DNA of 20,256 bases, from the NCBI RefSeq assembly GCF_004359215.1, contig NC_090621.1, positions 3,658,964-3,679,219 of the forward strand, read 5' to 3'. This document shows, piece by piece, positions 8,741 to 16,949 of the stretch. Numbering within the stretch: the first letter of the stretch is position 1; each line of letters begins with the position of its first letter. The notes below the pieces were generated by a model. It saw nothing but the letters and a program-made list of their open reading frames with translations. It ran no database searches and was not told where the DNA came from. This stretch comes from Bremia lactucae (taxonomy: Eukaryota; Oomycota; Peronosporomycetes; Peronosporales; Peronosporaceae). Position numbers and translations under genes: made by a program.

Positions 8741-9534
8741 CAAGTCCCTAGTCGATTGTGGGGCGTCAAACAATTTTATTCGACGCCGATCCCAAGGAAG
8801 GTCGCAGACTTAAGTTTACTGAGCGCGATATCCTCTAACGAGGATGACGGTGCGCCTAGCAACAGGCGCATCTGTAACGGTAAAGAGACGTGTAGCTGGT
8901 ATCCAATACACGTCGAAGGGTAAAGAGTACGATGATTACTTTATCGTACTGGATTTGGATGACAAATTTGATGTCATCCATGGATTAATATGGTTTTGAA
9001 TGTACGAGCCGTGTATAAATTGGCAGCATCAAGCCGTGACGATGCCTGCCTTTCGTTTATCAGATGGCCATCTGATGAACGTCTTGGAGCGCCCAGAAGC
9101 GTGTGAATGTCCTACGAGTTAGTGCGATGGCCTTACTTCTGGTTCGGTTGTTTGCACGCCTTTCGGTGACCTCATAGGCAATTTTGAGTCTAAAAGAGGA
9201 AACTGTAACATTAAATGTCTTAGTAAACAACTGATGAAGTGTAGGCGCTTATACAATATATCTGATAGCGCGTCCGAAGTTAGATTCGGAGATACCTCAA
9301 TTACCAACGCTTGAATCGAAACAATTCTTGCGTGAACTGCGTAGTGGCAAAGCCAAGCAGATCTGCAAACTTGTCTCAAATGACAACTACGTGGTCGATA
9401 CTCGGCTGGCAATAGTATTTTCCGAGAACATCGGGTCCTCAGTAGATCATCGATGGACGAAAGTGTCCTCGATGAGAAGACACAGATTGAACGTCTTACA
9501 TCCTAATTCTGGAAGCCTTTGAAGACAAATTTTC
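8741..9534 (+). pseudogene. Gy2 aspartic protease and linker to RT
   Basis: The catalytic motif is intact here: L-V-D-C-G-A-S-N-N-F-I-R-R at about 8748-8786, catalytic Asp at 8754-8756. After a broken stretch the reading returns with RMTVRLATGASVTVKRR and YDDYFIVLDLDDKFDVIHG, where the I-L-G of the family is I-H-G. ACECPTS then CDGLTSGSVV match Gy1. From about 9130 to 9534 the linker is frameshifted but recognisable near MDESVLDEKTQIERL, which has a counterpart in Gy1 (1320-1400) and Gy3 (20030-20060). The protease is probably inactive because of stops between the motif and the second half. Confidence 0.8.
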
Positions 9535-10440
9535 TATATTAAGATTTGATAGAATTAAAGGATGCCTTCCCTAAATCAGTACTGTGCGAGTTGCCTAGGA
9601 AAAAGGCACTTGACACGAAATCGACCTAATTCGAGGCTCGAAATACTGTGTCATGAAGCAATGGCTATTGCCTCGTGAACAATCGTCAAATTCTTTGCCG
9701 AACGCTTAGCAGCGGGCAGTTCTGAGGGAATTAACTTCGTCACATAACTTTCAGACCTTCTGCGCGCGTAAAAGCGTAAAGTCGGATGGCGTATAGTGCA
9801 TGCATCAACAAACTGACCGCTGCAACTGTACCGGCTCAAACGCTGATACCAGGAAAGGATGTTATTATTGATGGTATGTCAAAATATACTATCTTTTCGT
9901 AAATGAATTTCTGATGGATGGATTCTACCAGATCCTTTTGCGTGAACAGGATATCGAGTTCACAGCAGCAAGCACCCTAAACGGAATGCTATAGGAGTGG
10001 CTAGTTATGCCACAGGGACTTTGTAATGCCCCTGCGAGATTTAACAGATACGTAATCAATCTGTTAAGGTCGGTGCAGGGTTTCGCACCGAGCATTTTTG
10101 ATGCCGTCTTCGTTCATGGCAGAGCCATAAACGGAAAGTCGACGTTGAAGTACGTCGTTCCCACGTCCGAAATGTTCTTACACTTATGCGTAAGCATAAG
10201 CTGTATGCAAATCTCAAAAGTTATATTTGCTGCAAGCGAGATACCACTTCTTGAGTTCTTCGTGAGTAAACACGGTGTACGCTCCGGAAAAGATCAAGAC
10301 CATCACTGACTGGCCTGGGCTAGCCGATGTAAAGGGATTACGAAGTTCTTCGGCTTCGCGGCGTACTTACACAAGAACTTTCGCAATTATGCCGAAATGA
10401 CACTACATCTTTCTTCTTTGTTAAAGAAAATTGTAAAGGG
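9535..10440 (+). pseudogene. Gy2 reverse transcriptase with altered catalytic box
   Basis: The N-terminal part, DLIELKDAFPKSVLCELP, matches Gy3 (19965-19900). Broken readings of the fingers (KLTAAT, VPAQTLIPGKDVIIDGMSK) follow, then the palm: LVMPQGLCNAPARFNRYVIN from about 10001. The YxDD box is I-F-D-A (10094-10105), so the second catalytic Asp is Ala and the Tyr is Ile. Thumb and connection blocks (FAASEIPLLEFFVSKHGVRS) run to about 10310, and YLHKNF-NYAEMT follows after a shift. The changed catalytic residue plus about six frame breaks make it non-functional. Confidence 0.88.
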
Positions 10441-10965
10441 GTCATGGAACGCTGATTATCAGCGTTCCTCTAAGGGTATCCGAGAAATCTTGATGCAATT
10501 ACGAGTCATGGTGGTTGCGAAATGAGACAGATCATTTCATGTGATCTGTGACGCCAGCGATTTTGCAATCGTCTGTGCGTTATTGCAATATGACACATCG
10601 GTGCAGGTCGCGTTGTCTGTCATCAGTCGCTTCTGCCAGTAAACGCAATTACCCTGTACATCACAAGAAACTGCTTGTCATGGATGTGCACTGGGTAAGA
10701 ATAGGGTCTATCTCTTAAGAGATAGACCGTTCATTGTATATACAGACACTGTGTCTTTACGCACGGTCCACACCTCTCGCAAAGAGTGGCGAGATGGTTG
10801 TCTTTCTTCGCGGAGTATAACTTCTACGTGGAGTATACACCAAAACGAATTAACGTCGTCGCTGATGTTCTTTCACACCGGCCCGATTTTGAGCCGGCAG
10901 CGCAAAACAACAAAAAGGATAAGCCCCCCTGTGGCAACAATAAGTGTTCTGTCGTCAACATTACT
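10441..10965 (+). pseudogene. Gy2 RNase H and RNase H-integrase linker
   Basis: HVICDASDFAIVCALLQYD at about 10537-10590 contains the first catalytic Asp. After frame breaks come RVYLLRDRPFIVYTDTVSLR (10700-10760), carrying the YTD with a further catalytic Asp, and MARWLSFFAEYNFYVEYTPK then NVVADVLSHRPDFEP (10786-10880), the end of the domain. RNase H is thus fully represented, unlike in Gy1, but spread over at least three frames. The stretch after RPDFEP is the low-complexity linker before integrase. Confidence 0.85.
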
Positions 10966-11233
10966 TGACGACGTTAGAAGTGCCTATCAAGAAGATAAGG
11001 CACTTGACGGGTTGATGAAATACCTAAGAAACCCATCTCAACAATCATTAAAGGGTTGTCGAAATTGTATCGATCCTCAACAGATCGATACACAACACGC
11101 AATGGTTACTATATTACACAGCCAGTGCTGGCGACACCTCATCCCCGCCCAAAATGATTTGCGTTTCCACATGATGAATGAGTGCCACGATGCACCAATA
11201 AGTGGGCATCATGGACGTAGAAAAACTTATATG
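10966..11233 (+). pseudogene. Gy2 integrase N-terminal (HHCC) region, truncated
   Basis: An open stretch gives LLDDVRSAYQEDKALDGLMK, then WRHLIPAQNDLRFHMMNECH and DAPISGHHGRRKTY. This is the start of gypsy integrase: the zinc-binding HHCC domain, whose two His are in 'ECHDAPISGH'. The two Cys, the DDE core and the C-terminal domain are absent. The sequence switches at 11233/11234 to the antisense region described next, so the last residues of the open frame (HRCRKRA) are out-of-frame junction sequence. Confidence 0.85.
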
Positions 11234-11925
11234 TACCATAGATGCCGGAAAAGGGCATAGATGAAGAATTTTGTTTCGTCCTTACCACACTTGTGAAGCC
11301 GGATGAGTCGAATAACGGAATTTGGTAATACCGGACCATCGAGTTAAGTTGCCTGAGGAAAGCATTAAAAAGGATTCTTTTCAGGAGCACACCGCAAAGC
11401 ATTGCTATCCCTTTCCGATTGGTTCGTGTTAAATTTCACGCTAACATTACACTCGGAGTGATCCTTAGCATAGCTCCGTTCCTGGCGATGCATGCTATCA
11501 CCACCAGTAGTATGCTTATCGAAGTGGCCTATAGGACCAATTCGATCCTGGTGATGCATTCTGACATCACCAGAGTTATCATCGTTCATGGAGTCATCAC
11601 AAGATTACTCCGCACCAAAAGTGTTTGACGAGGGAACAACCTCTTTGGTTGTCGCGTTAGAACCCGAAAATTTAACGGACGTGGCTCCGGGTAAAGTGGA
11701 GGCCTTAACAGCTACCACTGAGTCGGGCGATGACGCTGACTCATGGCAATCACCTTAAATGAGAGTAGCAGGTGACTTGTACCAGTCACCGCCAATTGGA
11801 GTAGGAGGTGACGCACTCCCCACAGGAGAGGCATTGACGTCTACTGAATTATTTGCATCACTAGTAGCTGCTCTGAGCCATGCAGCTGCCAGCTTTGCGG
11901 CTTCACAGGCTACGCACGCGAATTA
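11234..11925 (-). pseudogene. Gy2 antisense ORF between pol and 3' LTR, function unknown
   Basis: One frame on the minus strand stays readable from 11925 to about 11365, broken only by stops at 11757-11755 and 11607-11605. Segments are CEAAKLAAAWLRAATSDANN, SPPTPIGGDWYKSPATLI, SGSNATTKEVV, an acidic DDNSGDVRMHHQD block and SNALRCAPEKNPF. The DNA is homologous on to 11234, where Gy3 encodes DETEFFIDAFFRHRWY. The Gy3 counterpart (from 15816) shares the frame and many of these residues, including the AAKLAAE, PPTPIGG, SGDVsMHHQ and APEK blocks. The usual ATG is replaced here. I do not recognise the product: Ala-rich start, Ser/Asp-rich middle, no catalytic motif. It may be an extra gene of the element or the gag of a second, inverted element. 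Confidence 0.6.
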
Positions 11926-11998
11926 AGTTGGAGTGTAACTAAAACCAACAAGAGCTTATTTACAGAGAGACACATAATAATACTCTGTCACTCTATGT

Positions 11999-12016
11999 CA
12001 GTCACTATAGTGACTG
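11999..12016. repeat. 18-bp perfect palindrome beside the polypurine tract
   Basis: CAGTCACTATAGTGACTG is its own reverse complement. It lies 6 bp before the Gy2 polypurine tract. Gy3 has the same palindrome with one change at 15658-15675, at a similar distance from its tract, although the surrounding sequence differs. Confidence 0.85.
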
Positions 12017-12022
12017 TTGCTT

Positions 12023-12032
12023 AAAGGAGGGG
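12023..12032 (+). promoter_or_regulatory. Gy2 polypurine tract
   Basis: AAAGGAGGGG directly precedes the TG of the 3' LTR. Such purine runs prime plus-strand DNA synthesis in LTR retrotransposons. The position fits plus-strand orientation of Gy2. Confidence 0.8.
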
Positions 12033-12710
12033 TGATGTCACGTGGTGTCCCGTTACATAAATTATTCCTATAAAGAGGCCAAAATCTACTTTAAATGTAA
12101 TAAGGGTAAGGTTTATATTTATAACATTAAAATATAGTTCAGTTCCTCTTATGGTCTAATAAGTCTTCCTGTGACTACTGGGATGCCTCCAAGTATTTAT
12201 GTAGACGACGTGCAGTGAAAGGTTTTAAGTTGCTTAGAAGTCTTAGCAACTATTTGTCGATTAAAAGAAGGCTTAGTATAGGAATGTAATACTGTAATTA
12301 ACATATATTAAGTTTCTTCCGTAACCGTCTTCTAATTTAATGACGGTAATATAATAATAGATAGATGTGTACAGTGACTCATTCCGCTCAGCTCATTCGC
12401 GCATCTTTCAGCGATTGGCAGAGTTAATTGAAGCTATAATCGACCGATGCAATCGTAATGTTGGAGTGTTGCTACAATATTGCCATTTACGGTAGAAATG
12501 TTAAGTAAAATTATTAGAAGACAAGAATTTTAATCTTTATTTTTTTCTATTATAGGAAAAAATATTTAGTTACAACCTTAGTATTGACTTTTAGCTAAAA
12601 ATTCTAGCAACTTAAATTCTCTACACGTCGTGTTCGTGAAGTATTCGGCGGCCCCTTAATCTTCACTTTTATCGTACTGAGGCAGAACTAGCGAAAGGTG
12701 TCCTATTACG
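12033..12710 (+). repeat. Gy2 3' LTR, mosaic
   Basis: It starts TGATGTCACGTGGTGTCCCGTTACATAAATTATTCC-like, matching the start of the Gy3 LTR (TGATGGGACGAAGTGTCC..GTTACATAAG). It ends GGTGTCCTATTACG, the counterpart of GGTGCCCCGTTAAA in the 5' LTR. Between these are a block shared with family C (12079-12154) and an inverted LTR segment (about 12155-12575). The final part, ACGTCGTGTTCGTGAAGT onward, is again in plus orientation. The start is firm; the end is set by alignment only. Confidence 0.7.
12155..12575 (-). repeat. Inverted LTR segment inside the Gy2 3' LTR
   Basis: Read on the minus strand this block follows the sense order of the Gy3 LTR: 'TTTCCTATAA', 'AATTATTgTCTT'-like, a degenerate AATATTACC hairpin, 'CTCTGCCAATCG' and 'AAGCCTTC'. 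It continues with 'AAGCAACTTAAAACCTT', 'TGCACGTCGT', 'GAGGCATCCC' and 'GTAGTCAC'. The last blocks recur in plus orientation at 12590-12680, giving an inverted duplication of about 80 bp around a 330-bp centre. Boundaries are approximate. Confidence 0.65.
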
Positions 12711-12999
12711 ATCAAGTCCTTATTCAGTCTCTTTGTTCTGCGTATCAAATTTGTTCATTAGAAGAAGGAAAATTATGCTACGGATTTCTAAAAGCGGATA
12801 TGAGAAAACTTGTAGCTACAGTACAAGACACTTAAAATCAGCAAGCCCAGATTTGAGTGGTTAATTTTCGGATCATTTAACCTTGCTACTCTGCCCCTGA
12901 TGATCGGCTCAGAGTACATTGTATGGCATGCGTCCCTGCCTTATCCCACGCTTAGTCATCATCACAAACCACTCACCCGCTTTAGTCCTTCAACCTGCC
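12711..12999. other. Left flank of the transposase pseudogene, no gene seen
   Basis: No domain was recognised. It may be the 5' untranslated and terminal part of the DNA transposon that follows. I compared its first 80 bp with 15026-15080 and saw no terminal inverted repeat. The open frame 12900-13094 ends in basic residues but matches nothing known to me. Confidence 0.35.
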
Positions 13000-15025
13000 T
13001 TCTAACCAAACTTGAGCCGTTATATACCTCGCATAACAAAGTCAAGAAGACAGATGCAGGAGATGAGAGAGGACAAGCGCGCCAAAGACGATAATAGCTC
13101 AGGCATTCTTGAATTTACTGACAGTAGCTCTGGAGTTTCGAAGGGCAATGATGACGAAAATCTTGATTTTGCATTTGTTGAAGCAAATATTGTAAGAGCC
13201 AATCAAGCAGGTGTTTAAGTTCTACTATTACCACAACCAAATTATAACAGGCCAAATCCAATATAGAGGTGGTGCACCTTGGACTCAAAGACGGAAAATA
13301 GCCGAACATATGAAAGCTGCTGTTGGCTGTAATCTTTTGACTAAGTATTTTGCTGTTGCAGGACCCGTTTTGCAAGAAGCCGAGGTTGCAGATCAGGGTG
13401 ATGACAAGGGTGACGTAGAGGATGACGTATGAAGATGGTGCAGTCTGGACCAGGGAGAGACTGACAATAACCATTAACATACTTGCGAACCTATCAAAAA
13501 CTGGCAAAGCCGAGCAAAACCGGCGGCTTGCAGTTCCTTCTTATCTTCGGCTGGTAAATTTTAAATTTACCCGAATAGCAGCTAGCACACTGATAGCGGA
13601 AGGTGCTGGGAGGGGTGTGCTTGGGCTAAGTCTGCCTAGAGGGTGTAGAAGTGCCTTTGTCACAGACGGTAAACCACGCAAAACGGAGAAGCTAGCTGCA
13701 TATTACTTTTGCAAGATTATCGTCGAGCAAACAAGTTCAACGTAGAAGTATCAGCTCTGGTAGCACATGTCAATAAAAACATCCTTCCGCAATTTGAGTA
13801 CGCCCAATCTCCCATAATTTCCGAAAGGACTGCAACACGCTGACCCCATTCACTTGAGATCAAGTATCGCACAATGACTAAGGAATACACATTGATAGCC
13901 ATGAGCGGAAAAATGTCATTGCCGACCGTCAGCACTTTGTGGAGCGAATGGTTGACCTTGAAACCCGAATGCAGTTTGTTGCTGGGAAGGAAAAAGTTGA
14001 GGATAGCAATGCAAAGTTCACTGCAATCACCTAGTCTCATAATAATGACATCCCCCCCCACTCATCTTGGTAACTCATCATGAGAGGACTTTTGCAACTT
14101 ATGGTGGGCTCAAGCGTCTTTGGTTACCAGATGGTGACAAACCATTGCGAAAAAAAGGCAGGGCAGATACATTCACGTCAGCGACTTCTTCTACAACGTC
14201 ATCGGCCGGTTAGCACTTGATGAAGAAAAGACTGCTCAGCATCCTGACCTACAAGTAGCGGTCTGCATCACCTTGCATCCTGGCACGCAGAATGACAGAT
14301 GGTGGACATCGTAGGGAACTGTGCAAACAAGTTTGTGACTTGGCTATTCCAATCTTCGAGGCTCAAATTCCCGGCTGTCAAGCTCTTTTTGCCTTCGACA
14401 ATGCAACTAGCCACAGTGCATTTGCACCCGATGCCCTTCGCGCCAGCAAAATGAATGTGTCAAGTGGAGGCAAGCAGCCAAAGATGCCTCCAACGACGTG
14501 GGAAACGGAGTCTCTCAGGAAATGATTTATACTGATGATCATCTTGATGAAACGCTCCATGGTTAGGCAAAGGATTGAAAGTTGTGCTGGAGGAACGCGG
14601 GCTGTGTGAAGCTGACCTGAAGGTGCAAGGCAAAATATGCCCAGTAAATTGCACAAACTGCTGCCTTAGAAAAATCATGGCCAGTCAACCGGACATCAAA
14701 GTGCAAGTTGGAATGATAGAGGAGCGATTGTTGCCGCTGGCCGTCAATTGATATTTTACCCAAAATTCCACTGTGAGCTCAACTTCATCGAAAAATACTG
14801 GAAAGCCGCCAAGCGATATGCCAGAAAATCACTGTGATTATAGCTGGATTATTTTTTACTTATTACAGTTCCAGCTGCCTTTGCATTTGTTTCACTGGAC
14901 TAAATAAGTCGGAACTCCCGAAAAGGCTACGATATATGGACCTTACGGAAAGGTTTCACCGGAAAAGCAGTTGAGTATGCAATGAAGAGGTACAATCCCA
15001 CCGACGTGTACCCGATTCTATTTTG
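13000..15025 (+). pseudogene. IS630/Tc1/mariner-like DDE transposase, frameshifted
   Basis: Plus-strand remnant of a transposase type known from fungi and oomycetes. In order: a variable N-terminus; YRGGAPWTQRRKIAEHMKAA (from about 13262); KIVVEQT-type helical parts; IDSHERKNVIADRQHFVERM (13893-13955); VTHHERTF at 14070-14090; and PGCQALFAFDNATSH (14367-14411). Then come SGGKQPKMPPTTWE and YPKFHCELNFIEKYWKAAKR (14757-14816), then KGFTGKAVEYAMKRYNPT near 14960-15005. The second catalytic Asp (14397-14399) and the final Glu (14790-14792) are present. The first acidic site reads H-H-E where I expect H-D-E. A run of eight C (14052-14059), a shift after 14816 and stops elsewhere break it. No terminal repeats were found; 15026-15080 holds nothing recognisable. 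Confidence 0.75.
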
Positions 15026-15426
15026 ATGGGTGTGGCTGTCGTGCAAGATAAATAGTGAGTGTCAACCTGCGGCTTTCTGCTACGGGGTACCTTTCACTAG
15101 TACTAGTTATCCTTTCACTGGTTACAGTGTAGGTGAGGTGCCTCGAAACTTAACGTACACAACGGTACAGATGAAGGTTTCTGCGAAGCGAAGGGTCTTT
15201 AGCCTAAAGGTCTAAAATAAGGCTTTAAAAAAGAAAAAAAAGTAATATTATATTAGAATGATTTTGTTTCATACGTAACGATCGTCTATCTACTACTGAA
15301 CTTATTAAATTGTAACTAATTGAGTATGGCGCTTCCTTGCGCACAGCACGATCGTGTCTTTTACCGATTGGCGGGGTTGATTTAGACTTACATCTACCAA
15401 TTAATAGAGTTAATGTCCTATTTCAT

Positions 15427-15452
15427 CAATATTACCCAATTTGGTAATATTG
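15427..15452. repeat. Perfect 10-bp inverted repeat in Gy3 LTR
   Basis: CAATATTACC and GGTAATATTG flank a 6-base loop. The Gy2 5' LTR has the same hairpin with one lost base (about 7360-7386), so the structure predates the split of the copies. Confidence 0.8.
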
Positions 15453-15528
15453 AAACTATTTGAGTAAAAATTAATAAGGACAATAATTTTGTACTTCTTT
15501 ATTAATTTCCTCTCATAGGAAATAATGC

Positions 15529-15615
15529 TTATTATTCCTCTTATAGTAAAAATAATGTTTATTATTCCTCTTATGGAAATTAATGTTTATTATTCCTCTT
15601 ATATGGAATAATACT
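15529..15615. repeat. Three tandem 28-30-bp units in Gy3 LTR
   Basis: Units at 15529-15558, 15559-15586 and 15587-15615 each begin TTATTATTCCTCTTAT, followed by an A-rich end containing (A)ATAAT-type sequence. A degenerate fourth unit precedes them (from about 15505). Gy2's 5' LTR has a shorter version at 7265-7320. Confidence 0.85.
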
Positions 15616-15642
15616 TATGTAACAGGACACTTCGTCCCATCA

Positions 15643-15650
15643 CCCCCCCT
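15643..15650 (-). promoter_or_regulatory. Gy3 polypurine tract
   Basis: AGGGGGGG on the minus strand directly precedes the LTR TG at 15642. The position equals that of AAAGGAGGGG in Gy2. Confidence 0.7.
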
Positions 15651-15657
15651 AAACTAG

Positions 15658-15675
15658 CAGCCACTATAGTGACTG
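15658..15675. repeat. 18-bp near-perfect palindrome beside the Gy3 polypurine tract
   Basis: CAGCCACTATAGTGACTG differs by one base from the perfect palindrome at 11999-12016 and lies 7 bp from the polypurine tract. Confidence 0.85.
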
Positions 15676-15815
15676 ATTTGGGGTGACAGGAAATGCTCTG
15701 ATGTCATTTCCTGCAATTTTGCCTTATTGTTTTATTTAATTGAAAAATTCGAATCTAGTTGCATTATTGATTTCGACCAAAATTAAATGGCGACAAATAA
15801 GTTTAAAATAAGTCT

Positions 15816-16895
15816 ATGCGCGTGGCCCATGAGGCCGCAAAGCTGGCAGCTGAACGGAATAGTGCAGCTGTTGGTGATGCAAATAATTAAGTAGACGCTA
15901 GTGCTTCTACTGTGAAAAATGCTTCCCCTCCTACTCCCATTGGAGGTAACTGAAATATGTCAACTATTAATGACATTGCAGGTGACGGTGACAAGTCACC
16001 TGCTACACCAATTGTGACTGGTCCATGTCGCCGGCATCGCTCGACTCAATGGCAACTGTAAAGGCCGCCGGATCAACCGGTGCCGAGTCCGTTGAACCTT
16101 TGGGCTCTAATGTGACAACTAGAGAGGTGATGACGAGATTGTTCGACTCGTCGGACCTATTTAATGAAGAGTCATCTGATGATGACTCCGTGGGCGATGA
16201 TTACTCTGGTGACGTTAGTATGCATCACCAGGAACTTAGTGGTCGTGAAGGAAAGAGTGCTGCTGGTGGCTAGTTTGCATCAGCAGGAATGAAGTGATTC
16301 CAGGGATCGCTCCATGGGCCAAGTTAACATTAACATCAGCATGAGCCAACAGGAGAAGGACCGCTATACGTTGCGGTTCGCTCCTGAAAAGAGACCTTGG
16401 TTGCCCTCTAAGAGAAACATAGTTTCTTGGTCTAGTATGACCAACGATCAATATCATATTCATTTATTCGACTCATCCAGGTTTCACAAGCCTGGTGAGG
16501 ATGAAACGGAATTCTTCATCGATGCCTTTTTTCGGCATCGGTGGTACTTTTGTTAGCGTGCAAATGATGTCAAACTTTTATTCCAAGCTTAAACAGCCTT
16601 TGTACAGAATGTAAAACATAGGCCGTGAGGTCTGGCTTGATAAGCTAAATGCTTTTCGTGAACGGTTCGACAACAGGACCGTAGTCGGTGCACGCTATAA
16701 GTTCCACAATTTGTCTAGATAGACAGGGATACCTTGTCTCTCGTGGGGGACACTGATCACGAGGGATCTCGTTGCCGCGAGTTAGCGGTGACGGTTGATA
16801 ATATTTCTCGTGGTCAGTTGAAAACTTGTGCGCAGATTGCGACTGAACAACTGGCGGACGAAAGGACACATCAGTCCCTTAAAAGCGCTGTTGAC
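15816..16895 (+). pseudogene. Gy3 antisense ORF between pol and 3' LTR, function unknown
   Basis: Plus-strand reading opposite to Gy3 pol. From ATG 15816: MRVAHEAAKLAAERNSAAVG, stops at 15888-15890 and 15951-15953, then DKSPATPI. After a shift comes MSPASLDSMATVKAAGS (16025), GSNVTTREVM and the acidic SSDDDSVGDDYSGDV block with MHHQEL. After more shifts: EKDRYTLRFAPEKRPWLPSK, HIHLFDSSRFHKPGEDETEF and FIDAFFRHRWYF (to 16556). A last readable piece is VTVDNISRGQLKTC then EQLADERTHQSLK (16787-16895). The product would be about 340-360 residues: Ala-rich start, acidic Ser/Asp middle, a more conserved globular-looking part, helical end. No known family was recognised. The counterpart in Gy2 is 11234-11925. 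Confidence 0.6.
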
Positions 16896-16949
16896 AGATC
16901 GTAAAAAATCATTTCTTTTGGGAAAAGAGTGCATTTTCTGGTTCAAGAG

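Larger units (their letters stand above)
7240..12710 (+). mobile_element. Gy2: Ty3/gypsy element with both LTRs, internally rearranged
   Basis: Order on the plus strand: 5' LTR, primer-binding site, an inverted gag block, the gag C-terminus, protease, RT, RNase H and the integrase HHCC region. An antisense reading frame, a polypurine tract and the 3' LTR follow. The LTRs begin alike (TGTAACGGGGC/TGATGTCACG, then ATAAACATTATTCC-like) but differ in length (510 versus 678 bp) because the 3' one is mosaic. No matching target-site duplication was found next to the two ends. The integrase core and C-terminus are deleted at 11233/11234. Many stops and shifts mark it as inactive. Confidence 0.85.
15081..15642 (-). 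repeat. Gy3 3' LTR
   Basis: On the minus strand it starts TGATGGGACGAAGTGTCC right after the polypurine tract and ends GGTACCCCGTA. About 562 bp. It aligns with the Gy2 5' LTR throughout, which fixes the orientation. Transcription signals were not identified with confidence. Confidence 0.78.

Noticed and set aside
11365..12710. Interpretation as a separate minus-strand retroelement with 5' LTR and gag
   Set aside because: Not excluded, but a primer-binding site is missing after the supposed LTR end, a polypurine tract fits the opposite strand, and Gy3 shows the same arrangement with its LTR clearly in pol orientation.
13020..13202. Minus-strand frames at 13020-13507
   Set aside because: They lie opposite the plus-strand transposase N-terminal frames and have no recognisable content.
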